A stretch of DNA of 6,141 bases from JBGQAS01 sp964498605 (GTDB taxonomy: Bacteria; Chloroflexota; Anaerolineae; Anaerolineales; Anaerolineaceae): assembly GCA_964498605.1 (NCBI GenBank), contig CAZCHK010000087.1:1-6141 (forward strand), in the 5' to 3' direction. Shown here in pieces: positions 1-5,951 of the stretch (its first letter is position 1; every line of letters begins with the position of its first letter). Both the position numbers and the translations under genes were made by a program. Under the pieces are notes generated by a model. It worked only from the letters and a program-made list of their open reading frames with translations. It made no database searches and was not told where the DNA came from.

Positions 1-619
1 CTTTTTCCGGGTAGGCCTGGTGCAGGAAGCTGTCATCCACCTGCTTGCGCTCGCTGATCGCCTGCAGCAGCTCAACCTGCAGCGGGCGCAGCTGGCCGAA
101 GATCGCCTTGACATCCGCGGTCTTCATCCCGCGCTCAAAGTCATCCAGCAGCGGGTCGTACACGTGCGTGAAGGGCTTGAAGAACTCAGCGTACTGGCGG
201 CGGAGTTCGACAAGGTGTTTCAATTCAGGCTCGAACAGTTTGAAATCGTTCTTGGCTTTGGCTTCCTGCCACACACTCTGCCCGGTGATGGTGGCTTTGG
301 CGAATTCCCCCACCCAATCTGAGCTGACCCGCGTGCGCTTGTCGTACTCCCGGCGCAGCACTTTGATCAGCTTGACATCATCCGACTCTGCATCCACGCC
401 AGTCAGTTCTTTTTCGGCTTTTTCGATCAACGTTCCCAATTCATCGCTTGTGTATCTCTGGTGCGCAAGCTGCTGGATGGTCGCCAGAACATCCCCACGG
501 CCTTCCGCGCCTTCCCGCGGCATGTACACCTGCTGATCCCACCCCAGGAGTGCTTCCGCGGCGAAGAGATCAGCGATAACGGCATAGTACTTCTTGATCT
601 TTTCGATGGTGTTACTCAT
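1..619 (-). CDS. M32 family metallocarboxypeptidase (Taq-type), N-terminal part, cut by the window edge
   Basis: The first 206 residues of a minus-strand gene that continues past base 1. M32 enzymes are cytoplasmic zinc carboxypeptidases that remove C-terminal amino acids from peptides and are usually about 500 residues long. Seen here: an N-terminal helical region with the family-typical stretch WDQQVYMP (residues 27-34) followed by G-A-E-G-R-G, a segment WQEAKAKNDFKLFEP (117-131) and YDPLLDDFERGM (154-165), all characteristic of M32 proteins. The zinc-binding HEXXH motif lies further downstream, outside the window, so catalytic competence cannot be judged. The ATG at 617-619 is preceded by AAAGGA at close spacing. 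The gene begins 15 bp after the serA stop codon, which suggests co-transcription. The family call rests on remembered motif similarity, without a profile search. Confidence 0.88.
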   Translation of the reverse strand, partial: MSNTIEKIKKYYAVIADLFAAEALLGWDQQVYMPREGAEGRGDVLATIQQLAHQRYTSDELGTLIEKAEKELTGVDAESDDVKLIKVLRREYDKRTRVSSDWVGEFAKATITGQSVWQEAKAKNDFKLFEPELKHLVELRRQYAEFFKPFTHVYDPLLDDFERGMKTADVKAIFGQLRPLQVELLQAISERKQVDDSFLHQAYPEK

Positions 620-634
620 GCGTTCCTTTCTTTT

Positions 635-1576
635 TCAGGCAACTTTCCAGCGCAGCGACTCTCCGTTCAAAGCAGCGATCACTTCCGTGGAAATATCTAC
701 GGCAGCGCGCACCTGCGCCTCATTCGTCTCAGCGCCGATGTGCGGCGTGCAGACCACTTTGGGATGGCTGGCAAGGTCGATCTTCCCGGGCGGTTCCGCC
801 GTGAACACATCCAGGGCAGCCCCGGCCACCTTGCCGGAATTGATCGCTTCCAGTAAAGCGCCTTCGTCGATGACCCCTCCCCGGGCAGCGCAAATGATGC
901 GCACGCCATCCTTCATTTTATTGAACGCTTCAGCGTCGAGCATGCCTTTGGACTGGTCCGTCAACGGCAGGTGCATCGTGATCATGTCCGCCCGGGACAG
1001 CAGATCGTCCATGGCGACCGGCTCTCCCCCGCGCCTGGAGATCTCCTCCGCGCTCAGGAGCGGATCGCAGGCGATGATCTTCATGCCGAAGGCTTTGGCC
1101 CGTTCCGCCGTGGCCGCGCCGATGCGCCCGAAGCCGATCACGCCAAGGGTCTTATTATTGAGCTCGCTGCCGCGCAGTTCCTTTTTGAGCCAGTTGCCCT
1201 GCTTCAGGCCGGCGTCTGCGCGAGGAATGTCACGGATAAGAGCCAGCATCAACCCGAGTGTCAGTTCAGCCACGGCGATGGTGGTCGCCATTGGCGAATT
1301 GACCACCGTGATGCCGCGTTCCCTGGCTGAGGCCAGATTGATGTTGTCCACACCCACTCCGGCGCGGCCCGCGACCTTCAGCTTCGCCGCCGCGGCAAGC
1401 ACCTCGGGGGTGAGTTTGGTCCGCCCCCGCACAATCACCGCGTCATATTCACCGATCACCTTTAAAAGTTCTTCCGGCGTGATGTCCTTCAGGTTGTCCA
1501 CTTTGGCGTGTTTCGACAGTATCTCCTGTCCTTCCTTCGCCAGACCATCGGTGAGTAAGATTCTCCAATCAGACAT
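635..1576 (-). CDS. serA: D-3-phosphoglycerate dehydrogenase, short form without ACT domain
   Basis: A 313-residue NAD-dependent D-2-hydroxyacid dehydrogenase, most like phosphoglycerate dehydrogenase. That enzyme oxidises 3-phosphoglycerate to 3-phosphohydroxypyruvate, the first step of serine synthesis in the cytoplasm. Visible: the substrate-side block GRAGVGVDNI (70-79); the Rossmann loop GFGRIG (148-153) with the cofactor-binding Asp171; and the catalytic triad Arg232 (in AARGGVIDE), Glu261 (in DVFTAEPP) and His279 (in CTPHIGAE). The protein ends soon after the returning substrate domain. It therefore lacks the C-terminal ACT or intervening domains of long SerA, and serine feedback inhibition by an ACT domain is not expected. 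The open frame extends upstream to 1696, but the ATG at 1574-1576 has AAAGGAG six bases before it and the protein family begins there. Another 2-hydroxyacid dehydrogenase activity remains possible. The M32 peptidase gene follows after 15 bp. Confidence 0.9.
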   Translation of the reverse strand: MSDWRILLTDGLAKEGQEILSKHAKVDNLKDITPEELLKVIGEYDAVIVRGRTKLTPEVLAAAAKLKVAGRAGVGVDNINLASARERGITVVNSPMATTIAVAELTLGLMLALIRDIPRADAGLKQGNWLKKELRGSELNNKTLGVIGFGRIGAATAERAKAFGMKIIACDPLLSAEEISRRGGEPVAMDDLLSRADMITMHLPLTDQSKGMLDAEAFNKMKDGVRIICAARGGVIDEGALLEAINSGKVAGAALDVFTAEPPGKIDLASHPKVVCTPHIGAETNEAQVRAAVDISTEVIAALNGESLRWKVA

Positions 1577-1582
1577 GATGAG

Positions 1583-1589
1583 CTCCTTT
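1583..1589 (-). promoter_or_regulatory. Ribosome binding site that fixes the serA start
   Basis: The minus strand reads AAAGGAG, six bases before the ATG at 1576. This strong Shine-Dalgarno match argues for the internal ATG rather than the more upstream in-frame start near 1696, whose 40 extra residues do not resemble the family. Confidence 0.8.
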
Positions 1590-1633
1590 AGATGTGATAG
1601 ACAGGGAAAACGAAGATATTTCCCTCTGCCATG

Positions 1634-1639
1634 ATTGTA
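1634..1639 (-). promoter_or_regulatory. Candidate -10 box for the serA-carboxypeptidase transcript
   Basis: The minus strand reads TACAAT, one mismatch from the TATAAT consensus. It lies in the only intergenic space upstream of serA and would give a 5' leader of about 50 bases. No good -35 hexamer is seen 16-18 bp upstream, so the call is weak and rests on position and the single hexamer. Confidence 0.35.
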
Positions 1640-1672
1640 CCTTAACTTGGCCGCCCGGTTCTGCGATTGGCG

Positions 1673-1678
1673 TACAAT
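1673..1678 (+). promoter_or_regulatory. Candidate -10 box for the cysteine-rich protein gene (possible leaderless transcript)
   Basis: TACAAT ends seven bases before the ATG at 1686. Transcription normally starts about 6-8 bases after a -10 box, so the first base of the mRNA would be at or next to the A of the ATG. No purine-rich ribosome binding site is present in GTACAATTGCCAGC before the ATG, which agrees with a leaderless message. No convincing -35 box was found. Confidence 0.4.
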
Positions 1679-1685
1679 TGCCAGC

Positions 1686-2249
1686 ATGAAGTACACACTC
1701 GACTCCCGCCTGGGAAAAGAAGTCTACCTGAGGCGCTGCTCGCTCTCAGAGTGCCAGGCGGCATGCTGTCGCTACGGAACATGGGTGGAGCAGGATCTGG
1801 CAGCGATGATCCTTGCCAACGCACCGGTCATCGCACAGCACATGAGACCTGTTTGTCAAACCAGAGACTGGTTTTGTGGCGAAGTTGAACCGGATGAGCA
1901 TGTTCTCACCGGCCGTGTCGTTCACACGCTCGTGACGGATCTCACCTTGAAAGACCACAGCGAGGCGTGCGTTTTCCTCAGGGAAGACTTCAAGTGTTCC
2001 CTGCAGGTGGCAGCGGAAAGAAACGCCATGCATCCCTGGGCGTGGAAGCCGTTCTACTGCATCCTCCACCCTCTGGAGATCTCCGAGGATGGAACCATCA
2101 CCATACCCGATATCCATGCAGTGTTGGCTGAAAAAGCGTCCTGCCTGCGCAGATCGTCGCGTAAAACTCGCCTGATGGATACGCTGCTGCCGGAGCTGGA
2201 GTACCTGCTCGGGAAAAAAGAAATCGACAAAATAAGAAAAAGCGCCTGA
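1686..2249 (+). CDS. Cysteine-rich DUF3109/YkgJ-like putative metal- or cluster-binding protein
   Basis: A 187-residue soluble protein with no signal peptide or membrane segment and ten cysteines. The N-terminal cluster is C18-x4-C23-x3-C27-C28, followed by Arg-Tyr-Gly. Further cysteines are C57, C64, C95, C104 (in ACVFLREDFKC), C125 (in FYCILHPLEI) and C153. This order, CxxxxCxxxCC then CxxxxxxxxC then a C-x-x-H-P element, resembles the DUF3109 and YkgJ cysteine-cluster families, which are thought to bind zinc or an iron-sulfur cluster; the biochemical role is unknown. The ATG at 1686 was chosen because the 17 extra residues of the longer open frame (from 1635) overlap the promoter region and look unlike protein of this family. 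There is no ribosome binding site, so a leaderless mRNA is likely. It is the only plus-strand gene in the window, divergent from serA and convergent with the 91-residue gene. The last codons and stop form half of a terminator stem. Confidence 0.8.
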   Translation: MKYTLDSRLGKEVYLRRCSLSECQAACCRYGTWVEQDLAAMILANAPVIAQHMRPVCQTRDWFCGEVEPDEHVLTGRVVHTLVTDLTLKDHSEACVFLREDFKCSLQVAAERNAMHPWAWKPFYCILHPLEISEDGTITIPDIHAVLAEKASCLRRSSRKTRLMDTLLPELEYLLGKKEIDKIRKSA

Positions 2250-2263
2250 AGCATCTCAGGCGC
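2228..2263 (-). terminator. Intrinsic terminator of the small minus-strand gene, inside the 3' end of the convergent gene
   Basis: A perfect 8-bp stem, GCGCCTGA (2242-2249) with TCAGGCGC (2256-2263), closes a 6-base loop. Read on the minus strand it is followed by TTTTTCTTATTTTG (2241-2228), a strong U-tract. It starts seven bases after the minus-strand stop codon at 2271. On the plus strand the hairpin contains the TGA of the cysteine-rich gene, but only ACAGTTTCT follows, so termination in that direction should be weaker. Confidence 0.85.
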
Positions 2264-2270
2264 ACAGTTT

Positions 2271-2546
2271 CTAGCGGCGTTCGTGAAATTTCTTCTTGTT
2301 CAAGGCCAGGCGCCATTTGCGCGCCAGGCTGTTGAATTCAAACATTTCCCTGCCAGCGGCGAATTCATCCTGTTCCGGGCTGGCTGTCCGTTTGGCCAGT
2401 TTTTCCCGGATCGCCTCGACCAGTTCCTCGCTCAGTCCAGTTTCCTGGATGGCTTTGGTCCATTGTTTTTTAGCCGTTTCTGCAACATTCGTTTTCTCGA
2501 TAAAGCGCAGCACGAGCTTTTCTTCGGGTGAAATGTGATATGCCAT
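2271..2546 (-). CDS. Small basic protein of unknown function (91 residues)
   Basis: I do not recognise this protein. It has 91 residues, with no cysteine, signal peptide or membrane segment. It begins MAYHISPEEKLVLRF and is predicted by eye to be mainly helical: charged, Lys/Glu/Ala-rich segments at about 6-60, then EFAAGREMFEFNSLARKWRLALNKKKF and a very basic end (HERR). The ATG at 2544-2546 follows AAGGAAAGAGGA at workable spacing; the in-frame start at 2621 would overlap the permease gene and has no such site. It lies 71 bp after the permease stop on the same strand. No clear terminator is seen in that gap, so it may be the last gene of the exporter transcript. A strong terminator follows directly. 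The good ribosome binding site, codon-like composition and terminator support a real gene. Confidence 0.7.
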   Translation of the reverse strand: MAYHISPEEKLVLRFIEKTNVAETAKKQWTKAIQETGLSEELVEAIREKLAKRTASPEQDEFAAGREMFEFNSLARKWRLALNKKKFHERR

Positions 2547-2617
2547 GATTCCTCTTTCCTTGTACTCTCCTATTTTACGATATTTCTCCAGTATTTGAGA
2601 ATTCCGCTTCGAAGAGA

Positions 2618-3844
2618 TCACTCATGGCGCAGTGCCTCCACCGGTTCCAATTTCGCGGCCCGGTTGGCGGGGTAGATGCCAAAGAAAAGCCCCACCGCCG
2701 TGGAGAAGATCGTCGCCAGGAGGATGGCATTCAGGCTGATTGCCGGTGTGAAGGGTGTGCCGCTGGCGGCCGCGATGCGGCCCACGATGAAGGCGATCAG
2801 CCAGCCGAACCCGATCCCCAGGACGCCACCAAACAGGCTGAGCAGCGAAGATTCGGTCAGGAACTGGATCAGGATATCCCGCTTGCGCGCGCCGATCGCC
2901 TTGCGCAGGCCGATCTCGCGGGTACGCTCCGTCACGGAAACAAGCATGATGTTCATGATGCCGATCCCTCCCACCAGCAGGGAGATGCCGGCGATACCAC
3001 CCAGGAAGACCGTCAGGACGCCGGTAATGGTCTGCGCCGTGGCGACAAAATCCTGTTGCGAGAAGATGGTGAAGTCGTCCAGACCGATCTTGGTGCGGTG
3101 GCGCGTGCGCAATATCTGGGCCGCCTCGTCACTGGCCAGCTGCACGCTGTCCGCGTCAACAGCCTGGACCAGGATCATGCTGACACGGTCGCGCTGCTGA
3201 TTGGTCAGGCGCGTCAGCGCTGTCGACAGCGGCACGATCACCAGGTTGTCCTGGCTTCCGAAGGACGATCCTCCCTTGGCCTCCAGCACACCGATGACGC
3301 GGAAGGGCTGCCCCTCGATGCGAATGGTCTCGCCCACCACGCCATCCGTGCGGTCAAACAGGGTCTTGGCGGTATCCGGGCCCAGCACGGCCACGGAAGC
3401 ACGCCCCAGCTGCTGCTCGTCGGTGATGAATTCACCCTCCGCCATGACGTAATTGCGGACGAAGAAGTAGGCGGGTGTAGCGCCCGTGACAGAAACGGAC
3501 GTGGTGACCCCCTGCGTTTTGATGGTCAGGTTGCGCGAAATGACCGGCGCGACCAGTTCGATAGAGGGCGCCTGGAACGGGTCCATCAACGCCTGGGCAT
3601 CCGCCAGAGTGAGCGGCTGCGCGTTGCGCACCGTCTCCTCGAAATTCCCGGATGTGATGAAAAGCAGGTTCGAGCCCAGTCCGCTGATCGACCCGGTGAT
3701 GGTATCCTGCGCGCCGGCACCAACCGCCAGCATGGCTATCACCGCCGCCACCCCGATGACGATGCCCAGGATGGTCAGCCCTGCGCGCACCTTGTTCGCG
3801 TTGAGGCTGTCAAGAGCCTCCAGAATGGCCTGCCACAGGTTCAT
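2618..3844 (-). CDS. MacB/FtsX-type ABC transporter permease
   Basis: A 408-residue inner-membrane subunit of a type VII (MacB-like) ABC system, which couples cytoplasmic ATP hydrolysis to movements of an extracytoplasmic domain. Layout by eye: TM1 at about 22-43 within the family-typical NKVRAGLTILGIVIGVAAVI start; an extracytoplasmic MacB-type periplasmic core domain at about 46-270; then TM2 (275-302), TM3 (328-356) and TM4 (371-391). The coupling segment VTERTREIGLRKAIGARKRD (304-323) and the end YPANRAAKLEPVEALRHE (391-408) are hallmarks of this family. It has no fused ATPase, unlike E. coli MacB; the ATPase is the gene just upstream. The ATG overlaps the ATPase stop by four bases (ATGA), and GGAGG lies four bases before it, so translation is coupled. 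The substrate cannot be inferred; peptide, antibiotic or lipoprotein-related export are all known for relatives. Confidence 0.93.
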   Translation of the reverse strand: MNLWQAILEALDSLNANKVRAGLTILGIVIGVAAVIAMLAVGAGAQDTITGSISGLGSNLLFITSGNFEETVRNAQPLTLADAQALMDPFQAPSIELVAPVISRNLTIKTQGVTTSVSVTGATPAYFFVRNYVMAEGEFITDEQQLGRASVAVLGPDTAKTLFDRTDGVVGETIRIEGQPFRVIGVLEAKGGSSFGSQDNLVIVPLSTALTRLTNQQRDRVSMILVQAVDADSVQLASDEAAQILRTRHRTKIGLDDFTIFSQQDFVATAQTITGVLTVFLGGIAGISLLVGGIGIMNIMLVSVTERTREIGLRKAIGARKRDILIQFLTESSLLSLFGGVLGIGFGWLIAFIVGRIAAASGTPFTPAISLNAILLATIFSTAVGLFFGIYPANRAAKLEPVEALRHE

Positions 3845-4524
3845 TTTTCCTCCACGATCAGTCCGTCGCTCAGGCGGATGATCCTCTTGCTGTGCGAGGC
3901 GATGTTGGGATCATGCGTGACGATGACGACGGTTGTTTTGGATTTTTTGTTGAGGTCCAGGAGCAGGTCCATGATCTCCTTGCCAGACTTGGAGTCAAGA
4001 TTGCCCGTCGGTTCGTCTGCCAGAAGAATGGCCGGGCGATTGACCAGAGCGCGGGCGATGGCGACGCGCTGCTGCTGACCGCCGGAGAGTTCCACGGGTT
4101 TATGCAGCATGCGGTCGCTGAGCCCGACCGCGGCGAGGGCCTCTTTGGCGCGCGCGACACGCTCAGCGCGCTCCACGCCAGCGTAGCGCAACGGCAGCTC
4201 CACGTTCCCCAGCGCGTTGGTGCGGTTGAGCAAATTGAAGCTCTGGAAAACGAAGCCGACCTTGCGGTTGCGGATGCTGGCCAGCTGGTCGTCGGAAAGC
4301 GACTCCACGTTCTCGCCGTCCAGCACGTACTGGCCGGAGGTGGGTCGATCAAGGCAGCCGATGATGTTCATCAAGGTCGATTTGCCCGAACCGGAGGCGC
4401 CCATGATGGCGACAATCTCCCCGGCATGGATATCAAAGCTGACACCCGCCAGGGCGTGCACCTCCACCTCGCCCATCTTGTAGGTCTTTTTTAAGGACCT
4501 GGTCTCGATCACGGATCTGGTCAT
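3841..4524 (-). CDS. ABC transporter ATPase, LolD/MacB type
   Basis: A 227-residue cytoplasmic nucleotide-binding subunit that powers the adjacent permease. All catalytic motifs are intact: Walker A GASGSGKST (42-50), Q-loop Gln94 in FVFQSFNLL, signature LSGGQ (146-150), Walker B ILLADEP with catalytic Glu171, D-loop NLDS, and switch His204 in VTHD. The NLLNRTNALGNVELPL region and overall length are typical of LolD/MacB-type ATPases rather than of nutrient importers. Start choice: a GTG at 4530 would overlap the adaptor stop by four bases (GTGA) but has no good ribosome binding site. The ATG at 4524, two codons in, has GAGGTGA directly before it and is preferred. Either way the gene is translationally coupled to the adaptor gene upstream and to the permease gene downstream. 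Confidence 0.94.
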   Translation of the reverse strand: MTRSVIETRSLKKTYKMGEVEVHALAGVSFDIHAGEIVAIMGASGSGKSTLMNIIGCLDRPTSGQYVLDGENVESLSDDQLASIRNRKVGFVFQSFNLLNRTNALGNVELPLRYAGVERAERVARAKEALAAVGLSDRMLHKPVELSGGQQQRVAIARALVNRPAILLADEPTGNLDSKSGKEIMDLLLDLNKKSKTTVVIVTHDPNIASHSKRIIRLSDGLIVEEK

Positions 4525-4526
4525 GA

Positions 4527-4533
4527 TCACCTC
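4527..4533 (-). promoter_or_regulatory. Ribosome binding site deciding the ATPase start, overlapping the adaptor stop codon
   Basis: The minus strand reads GAGGTGA, with GAGG five bases before the ATG at 4524. Its last three bases are the TGA of the adaptor gene, so a ribosome finishing the adaptor would sit on this site. It favours ATG 4524 over GTG 4530. Confidence 0.6.
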
Positions 4534-5936
4534 ATCATGCCAAAGGGCCCCTGAGCCTGAAAATCCAAAGGAGGGTTCAGAACGAGCGTGTCACCTGTCT
4601 TGATATCGCCAGCGATGATCTCCGATTGCGTATCCGATGAAGCGCCCATGGTGATCTCAACCTGCTTCAGTTCTCCGTTCACGAGAAGGTAGACATACGT
4701 TTGACCGTCCTTGACTTTTATGGCGCGGTTGGGAACGATGAGCACATCTTCCAACCTGTTGACCACGATGTTCACCGCCGCGGTCATACCCGGGAGCACC
4801 TGCTCGTCGAAGTCGATGATCTCGATCACGACCTTGAAATTCACGTTCCCCGCCAGCGTCTCACCCGCGCCGGCCACCTGGATGACTTTGCCCTGGTATT
4901 CCCTGCCCTGCACGGCATCCAGCGTGACGACAACATCCTGGTCGATTCTGATCGAAGCAATGTCAATTTCAGAAACCTGCACATCCACCAGGAGCCTGGA
5001 AAGGTCGTCGATACGGAATGCGCGCGCGTTCACGACTGCCTGGTCCCCCGGCATCACGGCCACATCCGTCAGCGTGCCGTCAAAGGGAGCCTTGATGCTG
5101 GCCATCCCGATGGTCGCCAGAAACGCATCCACGCGTGCCTGGGCAGATGAGATGTCTTCCTGGGTGGGTCCGTCCTTGACGCGGTTCCACTCGCGCAGCG
5201 CATCCGCGTAATTGGCCTGCGCGGTTGCCAGGCGAGCCGCGTTCACGGCGGCAGCCGTGTTGTTCCAGCGGCCCTGCTCCAGCCAGAAGAGGTCGGCTGA
5301 TTCCTTCTGGTAGTCCAGCCTGGCCTGATCCAGTTCATCCTGCGCCTGCAGGAAATCCGGATCCTGCGGATCCTTGCCGGAAAGCGCGTCAAAAGCTGCC
5401 TGCGCTTCCGCCAGGCCGCTTTCCGCCTCTGCCAGGTCCTCCCTGGCGTTATCCAGGTCCTCCTGGGATGCCCTGGTCCATTCCGCGTCTGTCACCAGAC
5501 CCCGCGCCCACTCGAGCTCTTTCTGGGCAGCCGCGAGTGCCGCCTGGGCCTGGGCTGCCATGGAGGACGAGGAAGTGATCTTTTCCAGGTTGCGCTGGGC
5601 AGCCACCAGGTCCGCCTGGGCGAGAATGATGGACTGCGGCAGGGAATCCGCCCGCAGCGATGCCAGGGTGCTACCAGCCGCGACAGCCTCACCGCTGCTG
5701 AAATTCACCTCTCCCACCCGCCCGCTGGTCTGCCAGTACAGGTTGGCGGTCTGGTTGGCGTGCACGGTGCCCGTTGCGCCGACGACCGCCAGGAGCTCTC
5801 CCCGCTGCACCGCTGCGGTTTGGTAAGCCGTATCGGTGCTGGCTGGTTTTCGCAGGATCAACCAGGCCGCGATGACTACCGCGGCAATGCCCAGGATGAT
5901 CCAAAGGATCTTTTTGATTTTCTTTGTTTGCGTCAT
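4527..5936 (-). CDS. Membrane-anchored HlyD/MacA-like adaptor (membrane fusion protein) of the exporter
   Basis: A 469-residue protein with a short basic N-terminus (TQTKKIKK), one membrane anchor at about 10-28 and an extracytoplasmic remainder. No lipobox cysteine is present. Domain order by eye: first half of a barrel-sandwich (lipoyl-like) domain at about 44-100 (GTVHANQTANLYWQTSGRV); a long Ala/Gln/Glu/Asp-rich alpha-helical hairpin or coiled coil at about 103-275; the second lipoyl half with IKAPFDGTLTDVAVMPGDQA (281-300); a beta-barrel with LLVDVQVSEIDIASI; and a membrane-proximal domain with VLIVPNRAIKVKDGQTYVYLL (398-418, given as family-typical). Relatives (MacA, YknX) bind the MacB-type permease and stimulate its ATPase. 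The ATG at 5936 follows AGAGG five bases upstream. The gene is 15 bp after the preceding gene and directly coupled to the ATPase gene. The helical hairpin looks longer than in MacA. Confidence 0.9.
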   Translation of the reverse strand: MTQTKKIKKILWIILGIAAVVIAAWLILRKPASTDTAYQTAAVQRGELLAVVGATGTVHANQTANLYWQTSGRVGEVNFSSGEAVAAGSTLASLRADSLPQSIILAQADLVAAQRNLEKITSSSSMAAQAQAALAAAQKELEWARGLVTDAEWTRASQEDLDNAREDLAEAESGLAEAQAAFDALSGKDPQDPDFLQAQDELDQARLDYQKESADLFWLEQGRWNNTAAAVNAARLATAQANYADALREWNRVKDGPTQEDISSAQARVDAFLATIGMASIKAPFDGTLTDVAVMPGDQAVVNARAFRIDDLSRLLVDVQVSEIDIASIRIDQDVVVTLDAVQGREYQGKVIQVAGAGETLAGNVNFKVVIEIIDFDEQVLPGMTAAVNIVVNRLEDVLIVPNRAIKVKDGQTYVYLLVNGELKQVEITMGASSDTQSEIIAGDIKTGDTLVLNPPLDFQAQGPFGMMR

Positions 5937-5951
5937 GTTAACCTCTTTTTT

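Noticed and set aside
20..856. Three overlapping plus-strand open frames at the left end
   Set aside because: They are shadows of the M32 carboxypeptidase gene, which is open on the minus strand to the window edge and shows family motifs.
594..1634. A 346-codon plus-strand open frame opposite serA
   Set aside because: The Ser/Ala/Arg/Pro-rich translation has no family features, and serA on the other strand has all catalytic residues and a good ribosome binding site.
1577..1696. N-terminal extension of the serA frame to 1696
   Set aside because: The extension crosses the divergent promoter region, does not resemble the family, and the internal ATG at 1576 has a strong ribosome binding site.
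2547..2617. Possible terminator or promoter between the permease and the 91-residue gene
   Set aside because: Only a weak 5-bp inverted repeat (TTCTC/GAGAA around 2584-2601) without a U-tract, and a TAAAAT hexamer (2572-2577, minus) without a matching -35 box, are seen. Neither is strong enough to call.
2624..4078. A 484-codon open frame on the plus strand, antisense to the permease and ATPase genes
   Set aside because: It mirrors the minus-strand genes, whose families are clear. Its product is low-complexity Arg/Gln/Asp/His-rich without recognisable motifs. Such long antisense frames are common opposite GC-rich coding sequence.
5110..5630. Apparent repeats of CTGG/GCC-rich sequence
   Set aside because: These come from the Ala/Gln/Glu-rich heptads of the adaptor coiled coil and are not a DNA-level repeat array.
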